Assembly (NCBI GenBank): GCA_947479055.1 | Contig: CANJYE010000012.1 | Location: 1 to 64,000, forward strand | DNA: 64,000 nucleotides | Origin: Erythrobacteraceae bacterium | GTDB taxonomy: Bacteria > Pseudomonadota > Alphaproteobacteria > Sphingomonadales > Sphingomonadaceae | Direction of reading: 5' to 3' | Part shown: one piece after another, positions 35,769-45,927 of the stretch | How positions within the stretch are numbered: position 1 is the stretch's first letter | Layout of the letters: every line of letters starts with the position of its first letter | The notes under the pieces: model-generated | What the model saw: only the letters and a program-made list of their open reading frames with translations | Databases searched by the model: none | Told to the model about the DNA's origin: nothing | Position numbers and translations under genes: made by a program

Positions 35769-36140
35769 TCAATGGGTCACGCGGCGCACCGCGGCGACCA
35801 GCTTTTCGGGATCGAACGGCTTGACGATCCAGCCGGTCGCACCGGCGGCGCGGGCGCGGGCCTTTTTCTCGTCCGAGCTTTCGGTGGTCAGCACCAGGAT
35901 CGGCCGGTCGCGATGGCGACTGCCTTCGCGCAGCCGCTCGATCAGGCCGAATCCGTCGAGCCGGGGCATGTTGATATCGGTTATGACGAGATCGACCTCG
36001 TTCAAAGCCAGCCATTCCAGCGCGGCGACGCCATCATCGGCCTGCGCCACATCGAAACCGCTGCTGCTGAGCGCGTGATGCAGCAGGGCACGCATGCTGG
36101 CGCTGTCATCGACTGTCAGTATCCGCGTGGTCTTGCTCAT
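35769..36140 (-). CDS. cheY: Response regulator CheY
   Basis: A 123-residue single-domain receiver. Acidic D11/D12, phosphorylation site D55 (LVITDINMPR), T85 region (LVLTTES) and K107 (VKPFD) are all present. Phosphorylated by CheA, it would act on a flagellar motor, pilus or other output; no output genes are in the window. It starts 19 bases after cheD. Confidence 0.95.
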   Translation of the reverse strand: MSKTTRILTVDDSASMRALLHHALSSSGFDVAQADDGVAALEWLALNEVDLVITDINMPRLDGFGLIERLREGSRHRDRPILVLTTESSDEKKARARAAGATGWIVKPFDPEKLVAAVRRVTH

Positions 36141-36159
36141 GGGTCGGGTCTCGCTTTCT

Positions 36160-36720
36160 TCAGAACAATTCGACATCGCCGCCGCCGACGCGGGCGGGGC
36201 GGACAACGGGCGCGGCCTCGGGGGCCATGGTGGCGGGAACGACGCGGCAACGCACCCGGCCCAGCGCGGGGCGGAAATCGACCCGGCGGGCGCAGCTGCC
36301 GCCCACGTCCTCGCGCGCCAGCACGATCCCTTCGCGGGCGAGGAAGCTGCGGGCGAAATTGGCATTGGCGGTGCCGATCGGGGCCATCCCCGCGCGCAGG
36401 TTCGCACCGCCATAGAGATGCGCGCGCATCCGCGGCTTGCTCGCCCCGTGGTTGAGCATCTCGTTGATCAGCATTTCCATCAGATAGACGCCATAGTGGA
36501 CGTCGATCTCGCCCGGATTGTGGCTGCGCGGGGGTTCGGCCAGCAGGAAGTGGTTCATGCCGCCCACTTCCGCCTCTGGATCGAACAGGCAGGTAGTAAT
36601 GCAGCTGCCCAGCACGGTGCTCAATTCCACGCGCGGCCCGGCACTGACCCGGACCTGACCTTGCAGCACAGTGATCCGGGTCGTCGCCAGAGGCGAATCG
36701 AGGAGGGGTGCGGGGGCCAC
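36160..36720 (-). CDS. cheD: Receptor glutamine deamidase CheD
   Basis: A 186-residue CheD. The thiol-protease-like dyad C40 (VLGSC) and H57 (GGMNHF) is present at the same spacing as in characterised CheD. It deamidates receptor glutamines and in some bacteria binds CheC-like phosphatases; no cheC is seen here. The start is GTG, five bases after the cheB stop. The C-terminal extension is proline and arginine rich. Confidence 0.94.
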   Translation of the reverse strand: MAPAPLLDSPLATTRITVLQGQVRVSAGPRVELSTVLGSCITTCLFDPEAEVGGMNHFLLAEPPRSHNPGEIDVHYGVYLMEMLINEMLNHGASKPRMRAHLYGGANLRAGMAPIGTANANFARSFLAREGIVLAREDVGGSCARRVDFRPALGRVRCRVVPATMAPEAAPVVRPARVGGGDVELF

Positions 36721-36725
36721 GGCGC

Positions 36726-37751
36726 TCAGGCAGCCTTTCTCAGCGCGTGCTGCGCGATCCGGGTGATCGGCGCGACCACATTGGCCGCACCGAGCGAAAT
36801 CGCGGCACGCGGCATCCCGAACACTGTGGAAGTCGCCTCGTCCTGGGCGATGGTATGGGCGCCGGCCCGGACCATGGCGAGCAGGCCCTTGGCCCCGTCA
36901 CTGCCCATGCCGGTCAGGAGGATGCCGATCGCACGCACGCCGACCGTCTTCGCCACCGATTCAAACAGCACATCGACGCTGGGCAAGTGGCCCGACACGG
37001 GATCGCCCTGCCGCAGCCGCGCATAAAACGCCGCAGGGCCGCCGACCGAAAGGTGCCGGTCGCCGCCTGGGGCGAGATAGACGTTGCCGGGGCGAAGCGG
37101 CATGTCCGCTTCAGCCAGCTGCACTCTGGCCGGGCAGGCGATATCAAGCGTCTTGGCGATGGCGGGGGCGAAACGCGGGTTGACGTGCTGGACGATCACT
37201 GTGGGTGGGCAATCCTCGGGAAATTCGGCCAGCAGCGTTTGCAGCGCCTCGACCCCGCCGGTGGATGATCCGATCGCGATCAGGCCGATGTCGCTGTGGG
37301 CCGAGCGGCGGGCCTGCACGGCCACGCGCGGTGCAATCGGCCAGCGGTTGTTGAACCGCACCTGCGCCGCCTCGCGCACCAGATTGGCCAGCTTGCCATG
37401 ATCGTCCAGCGGCAGCCCGCCGGAACGATCCGCCTTGGCATAGAAATCGACCGCGCCGAGCGCGAGCGCGCGGGCGGTGACCTCGTTGCCTTCCTGGGTG
37501 GAACCGGAAACGACGATCACCGGCGTCGGCCGCAGCGTCATGATCTTTTCGAGGAAGTCGAGCCCGTTCATGCCCGGCATCTCGATGTCCAGCGTCACCA
37601 CGTCGGGGTTGAACTGCTTGATAAGTTCCCGCCCTTCCAGTGCGTTGGAGGCGGTGCCGATCACGGCGATGTCGGGCTCGTTGGACAGCCGCGACATCAG
37701 GATCGCGCGCATGGTCGGGGAATCGTCGATGATCAGCACACGAACGCTCAT
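36726..37751 (-). CDS. cheB: Receptor methylesterase CheB
   Basis: A 341-residue two-domain protein. The N-terminal receiver has D55 (LDIEMPG). The C-terminal esterase has the triad S162 (IGSSTGG), H188 (IVQHVNP) and D284 (TGMGSDG). It removes methyl groups that CheR places on receptors. It overlaps cheR by four bases (ATGA). A second, atypical CheB-like protein is encoded at 43188-44216; this copy has all catalytic residues. Confidence 0.96.
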   Translation of the reverse strand: MSVRVLIIDDSPTMRAILMSRLSNEPDIAVIGTASNALEGRELIKQFNPDVVTLDIEMPGMNGLDFLEKIMTLRPTPVIVVSGSTQEGNEVTARALALGAVDFYAKADRSGGLPLDDHGKLANLVREAAQVRFNNRWPIAPRVAVQARRSAHSDIGLIAIGSSTGGVEALQTLLAEFPEDCPPTVIVQHVNPRFAPAIAKTLDIACPARVQLAEADMPLRPGNVYLAPGGDRHLSVGGPAAFYARLRQGDPVSGHLPSVDVLFESVAKTVGVRAIGILLTGMGSDGAKGLLAMVRAGAHTIAQDEATSTVFGMPRAAISLGAANVVAPITRIAQHALRKAA

Positions 37752-38617
37752 GCCGTCCTCCTGCGGTAGATGGTGGGGCCGACAGGCTGGAGAAGTGCGG
37801 CAGCGGGGCCTGTCACCCGCTCGCTATGGCCGATGTAGAGATGTCCGCCCGGTGCCAGCACCTCGGCAAAACGGGCCACCAGCCGTTCCTTGGTAGGATT
37901 ATCGAAATAGATCATAACATTGCGGCAGAAGATGACATCGAACCTACCCTTGAACGGCCAGTCCTCCAGCAAATTCAAGGTGCGGAAGCGAACAATAGCG
38001 CGGGCGTCGTCGGTGATGGTCAGATCCTCGCCATCCTCGCGGGTCCATTGCCCCACGAGATCACTGGGGACCGGCTTGAAATCCCGGGCCGGATAGGTCG
38101 CGACACGCGCCTTTGCCAAAGCATGCCGGGCGATGTCGCTGCCCAGCACGCGCAGGTCGCGCTGGGCGATCCGCTTGCCGGACAGCTTGTCGCCACCCAG
38201 CAGGGTCATCAGCAGCGACCAGGTCTCCTCACCGCTGGAACAGCCGGCCGACCATATCCGTATGGTCTCGCGCGCTTCCATCCGACGCAGCAGGCCAGGC
38301 CGAACCTCGCGCTCGAAATGGTCGAAGTGATGTGCCTCGCGGTAGAAAAATGTGTGGTTGGTGGTCAGCGATGACACCGCCCGCGCCTGTTCCTGGGGGT
38401 CGCTGCGGATCAGGGCGACATAATTGGCAAATGTGCCGCAGCCACGCTCGCGCACCAGCGGGGCGATGCGCGAATAGACCAGCATCGCCTTGCCCGGCGG
38501 CAGGACGATCCCGGCGACACCATAAACGATGTCCGACACCGCCTTGAAGTCGGCGGGCCCGTAAATATCCGGGCTGATGCCGGGCAATGGCTCGGCAAAG
38601 ATCGACGCCGCACTCAT
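37748..38617 (-). CDS. cheR: Receptor methyltransferase CheR
   Basis: A 289-residue SAM-dependent methyltransferase. The SAM loop is IRIWSAGCSSGEETWSL (about 119-135); NHTFFYREAHHFDHF and FDVIFCRNVMIYFDN are family signatures. It methylates receptor glutamates. The adjacent receptor ends in EWAEF, a match to the xWxxF pentapeptide that docks CheR. It overlaps both cheA and cheB by four bases. Confidence 0.95.
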   Translation of the reverse strand: MSAASIFAEPLPGISPDIYGPADFKAVSDIVYGVAGIVLPPGKAMLVYSRIAPLVRERGCGTFANYVALIRSDPQEQARAVSSLTTNHTFFYREAHHFDHFEREVRPGLLRRMEARETIRIWSAGCSSGEETWSLLMTLLGGDKLSGKRIAQRDLRVLGSDIARHALAKARVATYPARDFKPVPSDLVGQWTREDGEDLTITDDARAIVRFRTLNLLEDWPFKGRFDVIFCRNVMIYFDNPTKERLVARFAEVLAPGGHLYIGHSERVTGPAAALLQPVGPTIYRRRTA

Positions 38618-40707
38618 GCCGCCTGCCTGTCCAGCGCGGTGCCCTGATCATGGAGGGCGCTGGCAACGAGCCCGTCGATATCGAGGATCAGCGCCACGCG
38701 CCCATCGCCCAGGATGGTCGCCCCGGCCACTCCGTCGACCGCGCGGTAATGGGTATCGAGGCTTTTGATCACGAACTGGCGCTGGTCGCAGATATCATCG
38801 ACCAACAGCGCGGCCTGCCCGGCCAGCTCGGTATCAACCACGATCAGAACGCCCTGTTCGGGCGAGCTCGCGCAACCTCGCGCGCCTACCGCCAGCCCGA
38901 CCGGCAGCACCGGAATGAACCTGCCGCGCACGTTCAGCATCTGGCGGTTGGCACCAAGGCCCTTCACCTCGCCAGCGGCGGGGCGAAGGCTTTCGACCAC
39001 ATGGGCCAGGGGCACGACCAGCGTCTGGTCCCCGACATTGACGATCATGCCGTCGGAAATGGCCAGCGTCAGCGGCAGGGTCAGTGTAAAACTGGTGCCC
39101 CGGCCTTCTTCGGATTCGATCATGATCCGCCCGCCCAGCTCCTTCACGTTCTGGCGCACCACGTCCATCCCCACGCCCCGGCCCGACACGCTGGTGACAA
39201 TGGTGGCGGTGGAAAATCCGGGGGCGAAGATCAGATTGTCGATCTCCTCGCGCGCAAGCTGGGCATCGGCGGCGACGATGCCCTTCTCGACCGCCTTGGC
39301 CAGCACGCGCTGGCGATCGATCCCGCGCCCATCATCGGCGATGCGGATAAGAATCCGGCCCGAACGGTGTTCGGCCGACAGCGTCAGAGTGCCTTCGGCT
39401 TCCTTGCCGGCGGCCAGCCGCTCGTCGGCACTTTCGATGCCATGATCGACCGCGTTGCGGATAAGATGGGTCAGCGGCTCGCCCAGACGTTCGATCACGG
39501 TCTTGTCGAGCTCGGTAGCTTCGCCCGCCAGTTCCAGCTTCACATGCTTGCCGGTGGACGCGGCCAGATCGCGCAGGATGCGCGGCACCCGGCTGAATAC
39601 CGAACCGATCGGCTGGGCGCGGATCGCCATGGCGCTTTCCTGGATGTCGCGGGTGAGGCTTTCGAGCAGCGCCAGTTCCTCCGTCGCCGCCAGCCCCTCA
39701 CCCGACAGGCGCTGGGCCATCATCGCCTGGGCGATGACCAGTTCGCCGACCGAATCGATCAGCCGGTCGAGCTTGCCCAGGTCGATCCGGATCGACTGGT
39801 TGGGCGCGGGTGGCAACGCGCCTGCCCCGGAAGTTGCGGTATCGGCGGGTACGAGATTCGACAGCTGCCGCGCGCCTTGCGTGGCCCCTCCGGGAACGGC
39901 TGTGCGAAGGGTGGCAAGGCGCGGCGACGGCATTGGCGCGCCATCACCCACGGCGATGCTGCAATCATCTCCGACGAAATCGAAAATGTCGCGGACCAAA
40001 TCCTCGCCGGTCTCCCCGGGCATGGCGAAGGTCCAGCCGAGATAGCCCAGGGCCGGATCGAAGGTGTCGAGCGGTGGCACCAGCGAACAATCGCATTCGC
40101 GGAATTCTCCGCCGAGATTGGCCAGTTCGCGCAGCATCAGCAGCGGTTCTGACCCTTTCTGCATCGCCCCGGCATGGGGGCGTACGTGGACGAGCCAGCC
40201 AGGCTGGGTGGGAACAGCAGCGGCAGGCGCGAAATCGCCAAGGATATCGTCCAGCATGGAATCGAGATCGAAGCTTGACCCGCCCGCTTCGGCGGCGGGC
40301 TCTGCAGCCTCGCCCGCAGCACAATAGGGCCCGAGTGCGCGGGCAGCAGAAAGTTCCATCAGCAGCGTGGCATCGTCAGGCGGCGTTCCGCCTTCGCGGG
40401 CGGCGTTGACATGGTCGCTCAGCGTATCGAGTGCACCCAGCAGCAGGTCGACCAGCGCCGAGGAGAGGCCGACGGTGCCGTCGCGCACGTCGGATAGCAG
40501 CGTCTCGAACACATGGGTGTAATGTTGCAACTGCGCAAAGCCGAAAGCCCCGGCCCCGCCCTTGATCGAATGGACCGCGCGGAAAATCGCGTTGACAGTA
40601 TCCCCATCCTGCCCCCCGGTCTTGCAGGCGCAGAGGCCCGCTTCGGCGGCGGCGAGCGATTCCTCGCATTCGAGGAAGAAAATCTGCTGGATTTCCTCAG
40701 GCGTCAT
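38614..40707 (-). CDS. cheA: Chemotaxis histidine kinase CheA
   Basis: A 697-residue kinase. The P1 domain carries phospho-accepting H46 (RAVHSIKGGAGAFG); a variable middle region follows; the dimerisation domain begins near RIDLGKLDRLIDSVGELVIAQ; the ATPase N-box HLIRNAVDHGIE and G-box region RGVGMDVV are present; a CheW-like P5 domain ends the protein. It phosphorylates CheY and CheB. I chose ATG at 40707, which overlaps the STAS gene stop. An upstream open frame is antisense-like in composition. Confidence 0.96.
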   Translation of the reverse strand: MTPEEIQQIFFLECEESLAAAEAGLCACKTGGQDGDTVNAIFRAVHSIKGGAGAFGFAQLQHYTHVFETLLSDVRDGTVGLSSALVDLLLGALDTLSDHVNAAREGGTPPDDATLLMELSAARALGPYCAAGEAAEPAAEAGGSSFDLDSMLDDILGDFAPAAAVPTQPGWLVHVRPHAGAMQKGSEPLLMLRELANLGGEFRECDCSLVPPLDTFDPALGYLGWTFAMPGETGEDLVRDIFDFVGDDCSIAVGDGAPMPSPRLATLRTAVPGGATQGARQLSNLVPADTATSGAGALPPAPNQSIRIDLGKLDRLIDSVGELVIAQAMMAQRLSGEGLAATEELALLESLTRDIQESAMAIRAQPIGSVFSRVPRILRDLAASTGKHVKLELAGEATELDKTVIERLGEPLTHLIRNAVDHGIESADERLAAGKEAEGTLTLSAEHRSGRILIRIADDGRGIDRQRVLAKAVEKGIVAADAQLAREEIDNLIFAPGFSTATIVTSVSGRGVGMDVVRQNVKELGGRIMIESEEGRGTSFTLTLPLTLAISDGMIVNVGDQTLVVPLAHVVESLRPAAGEVKGLGANRQMLNVRGRFIPVLPVGLAVGARGCASSPEQGVLIVVDTELAGQAALLVDDICDQRQFVIKSLDTHYRAVDGVAGATILGDGRVALILDIDGLVASALHDQGTALDRQAA

Positions 40708-40964
40708 GGCCGGTCCTCGTCGAACAGTTCGTCCGAAAGGCCAGCGAGGCCGGCCGCGTCGAGCAGCGCGGGCGAAGGCGCAATCACCGCCCCGTCCCCG
40801 CTGCGGCGGGCGCTGACCAGCAATTGCAGGACAGCTTGCCCGGCGTGCGTCACCGCAGTGGCATCGATGGCGATCGTGCCGCTGCCCAATAGCGCGACGA
40901 ACTCGGGCAACAGCGCCTCGACAGCGGCCCGGTCGCAACGGGAAGGAAGGATGATCGGATGCAT
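40704..40964 (-). CDS. STAS-domain protein of the chemosensory operon
   Basis: An 86-residue protein resembling a STAS / anti-sigma-antagonist fold. It shows GTIAIDATAVTHAGQAVLQLLVSARRSG, where the Thr after DATAV sits near the place of the phosphorylatable Ser in SpoIIAA. It overlaps cheA by four bases and follows the receptor gene. Such proteins occur in chemosensory operons of alphaproteobacteria and may scaffold or sense. Function here is unknown. Confidence 0.78.
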   Translation of the reverse strand: MHPIILPSRCDRAAVEALLPEFVALLGSGTIAIDATAVTHAGQAVLQLLVSARRSGDGAVIAPSPALLDAAGLAGLSDELFDEDRP

Positions 40965-41094
40965 ACGTGGCTCCTGCTGGGCCAGAACGGGTTAGTCAGG
41001 CTAGGCAAACAGCCGCTTGCCCGGCACCCCGTGGGTTCTACCTATCCTATCCGCCCCGCCCGTTCAGGGCAGCGGGGCGGCCATGGCCATTCGA

Positions 41095-42930
41095 TCAGAA
41101 TTCGGCCCACTCATCATCGCCCGTGCCCCCGCTTTTCAAGGCAAGGTTGCCGTGGATCGCGGGTAGCGCTTTCGCGGCCGGCTTGCGCCGCGCCGCCGGG
41201 GCGGTGAAGGCGATGGCGCCGTTGTCCGCCCCGGTGCGGAACTGGGCAACCAGCCCGGTCAGTTCGCTCGCCTCGTCGGCCAGGCTGCGCGCGGCGGCAG
41301 TCGATTGCTCGACCATGGCCGCGTTCTGCTGGGTCATCCGGTCCATCTCGCCCACGGCGGAATTGACCTGCTGGAGGTTGGTGGACTGGTTCTCGGTCGA
41401 TCGCGCGATCTCGCTCACCAGCGCGCTTATCTCACCGACACGGGTGACGATCTTTTCCAGCAGCGCGCCGGTCTCGCCCACCAGTGTCACCCCGCCGCTG
41501 ACCTGCTCGGTGCTGGTGGTGATCAGTGCCTTGATGTCCTTAGCGGCATCGGCGCTGCGCTGGGCCAATGCGCGGACCTCGTTGGCAACCACGGCAAAGC
41601 CCTTGCCGGCATCACCCGCGCGGGCGGCCTCGACCCCGGCGTTGAGCGCCAGAAGGTTGGTCTGGAAAGCAATCCCGTCGATCACATTGGTGATCTGCGT
41701 AATCTCCTGGGCGGACTGCTCGATCGCGGCCATGGCGCTGATCGCGCGCTGGACGACAGCACCGCCATCGGTGGCTTCGTGGTGGGCTTCGGCGATCGAA
41801 CGCTGGACCTCGGCCGCACCGGCAGCAGTCTCCCGAACGATACCGGTCACCTGGTTCATCGCGGCTGCGGTTTCCTCCAGACTGGCGGCCTGCTGTTCAT
41901 TGCGCATCGCCAGGTCATCGGACGCCGCGCGAATTTCGCCCGCGCCGGTCGAGACGCTGACGGCGGAAGCGGACACCTGCTGCATCAGCCCGCCCAGCCG
42001 GGCGATCGTCTGGTTGAAGCTGTCACGCAAGGTTTCATATTCCGGTGCAAGCGGGGTGGTAATTCGGTGGGCCAGATTGCCTTCGGCCAATTCGTCGAGC
42101 GCGGCAGACAGGGTTTCGACGACCACACGTTGCTTCGCCTCGGCCTCGCGCTGGTCGAGCGCGCCGGACCGGAAGATTTCGATTGTGCGGGTCATCGTGC
42201 CGATCTCGTCCCTGCGATGATCGCTGCGCCGCCCTGCTTCCAGATTGCCGTCGGCCATCGCGGCCATTACGTCGGCTGTGGCAACCAACGGGTCAAGCGC
42301 ATGCTGGAGCATGTAGCGCATGCCGAATAAGACCATCGAGAGTATGGCTAGTGCCAGTACAGACAGGATGCCCATCATCAGCGTCAGCGAGGAAGAAGCC
42401 TCCTCCTCCAGAGTGGCGGATGCCTTTCCAGTCGCGTCTGCGAGTTCGTGAATGGCCTCCCGGTGAGTCCTGTAAAGCTTTGTCAGGCTTTCATGGCTTC
42501 GGTCCATGGCGGCGACATCGCCGCGCTCTGCTGCAGGGAGAAATTGCTGGTCCAGTTCGCGCCAGAAGCTGTCGGCACTGGTGATCGCATTGCGGTGGAG
42601 CATCTTCAGTTCCGGCGCGATCAGTGAGGCATCCTGCCATTGGGTGCGCCCCTGTTCATAGGCTTTCTGCTGCATTTCAAGTTCGGCGCGCCGCTCCGTC
42701 AGAGTCTGGGGTTCATCCATCAGCAGCGTCGCTTCCATGAACGGCTCCACGATGAACTGCGATGGCGGCAAGATGTCGGCATTGAAATCGGCCAGCGCCT
42801 TGTGCTGCTGGAATAGCGGACCACCCACGCGGATGTACTGGATATCGAAGGCCGCAGCGAGGATTGCGATCAGCATCGTGCCGCCGATAACCAACCCGCC
42901 AATGCGGCCCTTGCTCTTGAGACTCATCAT
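41095..42930 (-). CDS. Methyl-accepting chemotaxis protein
   Basis: A 611-residue receptor. The first membrane helix is at about 10-33 (GLVIGGTMLIAILAAAF), a helical periplasmic sensor follows, the second helix is near 190-215 (MMGILSVLALAILSMVLF), then HAMP and a long coiled signalling hairpin with tip AFQTNLLALNAGVEAARAG. The C-terminus EWAEF fits a CheR/CheB docking pentapeptide. I chose the first of two adjacent ATGs (42930), with AAGGG eight bases upstream. The ligand is unknown. It leads the che operon. Confidence 0.94.
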   Translation of the reverse strand: MMSLKSKGRIGGLVIGGTMLIAILAAAFDIQYIRVGGPLFQQHKALADFNADILPPSQFIVEPFMEATLLMDEPQTLTERRAELEMQQKAYEQGRTQWQDASLIAPELKMLHRNAITSADSFWRELDQQFLPAAERGDVAAMDRSHESLTKLYRTHREAIHELADATGKASATLEEEASSSLTLMMGILSVLALAILSMVLFGMRYMLQHALDPLVATADVMAAMADGNLEAGRRSDHRRDEIGTMTRTIEIFRSGALDQREAEAKQRVVVETLSAALDELAEGNLAHRITTPLAPEYETLRDSFNQTIARLGGLMQQVSASAVSVSTGAGEIRAASDDLAMRNEQQAASLEETAAAMNQVTGIVRETAAGAAEVQRSIAEAHHEATDGGAVVQRAISAMAAIEQSAQEITQITNVIDGIAFQTNLLALNAGVEAARAGDAGKGFAVVANEVRALAQRSADAAKDIKALITTSTEQVSGGVTLVGETGALLEKIVTRVGEISALVSEIARSTENQSTNLQQVNSAVGEMDRMTQQNAAMVEQSTAAARSLADEASELTGLVAQFRTGADNGAIAFTAPAARRKPAAKALPAIHGNLALKSGGTGDDEWAEF

Positions 42931-43187
42931 GTGTCGTGCCCTTGTCGCTCTGAATGAGGTGTCGTTCCGATTGGAGCCGACCGATAGTCCGCAAATGCGA
43001 ATCGCCGATTGCCCATTACCCCGGGCGAAACCCCTAGGGAGGTCGGGCGAACGGCAGTTTGCAGCACCCGCCGGGGAAATTACCGAGGCTGCCGGTGGCA
43101 ATTGGTTTCACTCGCCCGGTCTAGCGATGCGCCAGGGCACCCCGCCCGTGAGGGTGGCCGCAACGCATGCATGAGAAGGCTGCCGCC

Positions 43188-44216
43188 ATGAACGATGCCC
43201 GGGTCCTGGTTGTCGATGATTCCGCAGCGATGCGGGCGCTGTTCTGCGACGTGCTGGAACAGACCCGCCAGATCGAGGTCGTCGGAACCGCCGCCAATGC
43301 CGCCGAGGCGCGCGAGCAGATCGCGCAATTGCGGCCCAATGTGGTCACGCTCGACGTAGAAATGCCTGGCATGAGCGGGATCGAGTTTCTGGAAGAGATC
43401 ATGAGCACGAGGCCGCTGCCAGTGGTGATGCTGTCAAGCCTGACCCAGCGCGGCACCGAAACCTCGCTCAGGGCTTATGAACTGGGCGCGGTCGAATGCT
43501 TTCCCAAGCCGCTCAAGGCCACGCCCGAGCAATTCAGCAAGACCGTCAGCAAACTGGGCAAGATCGTGCTTGCCGCCGCCAACAGCAATGTCCGCGACCG
43601 CCCGCGCCACCGCGATGCCAACGCGCAGGACGTGCCCTTTTCCTGGAACGGCCATATCGCCGCCTTCAGCGCCTCGATGGGCGGGATCGACGCGCTGACC
43701 GCGCTACTTGGCCATTATCCGCGCAACTGCCCGCCAACCGCGGTGATCCTCCAGACCGAGCCATCGCTGGCCGATGTGTTCATCGCCCGGCTCGACGATG
43801 CGCTCAAATGCGCGGTCAAACCGGCCCTGGACGGGGCGGCGCTGACGCAAGGGACTGTCCATGTCGCGGCCGATCCCGCCCGGCACGTGGTGTTCGAACC
43901 CGGCCAGCCACCGCGCCTGCGCCTGCTGGAACGCGAGCCGGTGGACGGGGTGCGCCCAAGCGCCAACCTGCTGTTCGGGACCATCGCCCGGGGCGGTGTT
44001 CCCGCCGTTGGGGCAGTGCTGACCGGACTGGGCGAGGACGGAGCGCGAGGCCTGAAGCTGATGCGCGAGGCCGGGTGCCACACTTTCGCCCAGTCGCGCG
44101 CGACTGCCACTGTTTCGCAGGCCCCCGCCGCCGCGATCGCGCTGGAGGCGGCGGAGCACGAACTGGCCATCGACGAACTGGCCGGGGCCGTGCTCTCCAG
44201 TTGCAGCACTGGCTGA
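43188..44216 (+). CDS. CheB-like protein lacking the catalytic histidine
   Basis: A 342-residue CheB homologue: receiver with D56 (TLDVEMPG) and an esterase-like domain. S162 (FSASMGG) and D283 (TGLGEDG) remain, but the catalytic His is replaced by T189 (VILQTEPS). The oxyanion and glycine pattern are also changed. It may be a phosphorylation-dependent decoy, a docking protein or an enzyme of changed specificity. It is transcribed away from the che operon across 42931-43187. GAGAAGG precedes the ATG at 43188; an in-frame ATG at 43167 is less likely. Confidence 0.88.
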   Translation: MNDARVLVVDDSAAMRALFCDVLEQTRQIEVVGTAANAAEAREQIAQLRPNVVTLDVEMPGMSGIEFLEEIMSTRPLPVVMLSSLTQRGTETSLRAYELGAVECFPKPLKATPEQFSKTVSKLGKIVLAAANSNVRDRPRHRDANAQDVPFSWNGHIAAFSASMGGIDALTALLGHYPRNCPPTAVILQTEPSLADVFIARLDDALKCAVKPALDGAALTQGTVHVAADPARHVVFEPGQPPRLRLLEREPVDGVRPSANLLFGTIARGGVPAVGAVLTGLGEDGARGLKLMREAGCHTFAQSRATATVSQAPAAAIALEAAEHELAIDELAGAVLSSCSTG

Positions 44217-44321
44217 GCCGCAGTCCAGGCCAGAGTGGCGGCAACGGCCGCCGATTCCCGACAAGCGCGATCCGGCTCCCGGTCGGGAATAGATCGATCG
44301 GGAAAAATTCGGGAAGCGGAA

Positions 44322-44396
<75 letters not shown>

Positions 44397-44497
44397 ACAC
44401 CATTCCGAAGGGCCGGCGCGGGGCACCCCGTCCGGCAGGCGGGCGCTATCGCGGCCATCCGCAGGCTTGTCAAGCACCGCGCGGCGCGGCAGGTCAT

Positions 44498-44659
44498 ATG
44501 GCGATGAACGACCAACCGACAAAGCCCGGCAGGGAAGAGCGGCTTGCAGTCAAGCTCAGGGAGAACCTGCGCCGCCGCAAGCAGCAGGCGCGAGCCATCG
44601 ATCCTCCCGTCGGCGCGCCGGGTCCGAGCGACCTTTCCAAACCGGACTCATCCCGCTAA
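44498..44659 (+). CDS. Small basic conserved-type protein (53 aa)
   Basis: A 53-residue very basic peptide with core REERLAVKLRENLRRRKQQAR. I recall similar short proteins upstream of gpmA or in like positions in sphingomonads, but no function is known. A second in-frame ATG lies two codons in. The helix-forming basic core suggests nucleic-acid or ribosome association; this is a guess. It ends 39 bases before the gpmA start, so cotranscription is likely. Confidence 0.6.
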   Translation: MAMNDQPTKPGREERLAVKLRENLRRRKQQARAIDPPVGAPGPSDLSKPDSSR

Positions 44660-44698
44660 CGGGTGCCGCTCCCTTACCTGTTCAGGAGCTTGCCCGCA

Positions 44699-45397
44699 GT
44701 GCCCAGCCTGATCCCCAAGCTGATCCTCGTCCGCCACGGCCAGAGCCAGTGGAACCTCGAAAACCGCTTTACTGGCTGGTGGGACGTCAATCTGACCGAG
44801 AAGGGCGAGGAAGAAGCCAGCGCCGCCGGTGCCCTGCTGGCCGCCACCGGCCTGCTGCCGACGGTGGCGTTCACCTCGTTCCAGACCCGCGCGATCCGTA
44901 CGCTGCACCTGGCACTGGAAGCGTGCAACCGGCTGTGGATTCCCGAAACCAAGGACTGGCGCCTGAACGAGCGGCATTATGGCGGGCTGACCGGCCTCGA
45001 CAAGGCCGAGACGGCGGCAAAACATGGCAAGGAGCAGGTCAAAATCTGGCGCCGCAGTTTCGACATTCCGCCCCCGCCGCTCGATGCGGGCAGCGCCTTC
45101 GACTTGTCGGCCGACCCGCGCTACGCCGGTATCCCGGTGCCCGCGACCGAGAGCCTGAAAGACACCATCGCCCGCGTGCTGCCCTATTATGACAGCGCCA
45201 TCCTTCCGGCGCTCCAGCAGGGCGAGACGGTGATCATCGCCGCCCACGGCAACAGCCTGCGCGCGCTGGTCAAGCATCTGTCGCAAATCTCCGATGCGGA
45301 TATCACCGGCCTCGAAATTCCCACCGGCCAGCCGATCGTCTATGACTTCGACGCGAAGATGCAGCCGGGCGAGCGGCATTACCTGAAGGATCGCTGA
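44699..45397 (+). CDS. gpmA: 2,3-bisphosphoglycerate-dependent phosphoglycerate mutase
   Basis: A 232-residue histidine phosphatase superfamily mutase. The phospho-His motif is [10 protein letters not shown] near the N-terminus, [14 protein letters not shown] and [10 protein letters not shown] follow, and the second catalytic His is in [11 protein letters not shown]. It interconverts 3- and 2-phosphoglycerate in glycolysis. I chose GTG at 44699 with AGGAG ten bases upstream; an earlier GTG at 44663 would add 12 residues. The stop lies two bases before purE. Confidence 0.94.
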   Translation: MPSLIPKLILVRHGQSQWNLENRFTGWWDVNLTEKGEEEASAAGALLAATGLLPTVAFTSFQTRAIRTLHLALEACNRLWIPETKDWRLNERHYGGLTGLDKAETAAKHGKEQVKIWRRSFDIPPPPLDAGSAFDLSADPRYAGIPVPATESLKDTIARVLPYYDSAILPALQQGETVIIAAHGNSLRALVKHLSQISDADITGLEIPTGQPIVYDFDAKMQPGERHYLKDR

Positions 45398-45399
45398 GA

Positions 45400-45915
<516 letters not shown>

Positions 45916-45927
45916 CACAAGGCAACG

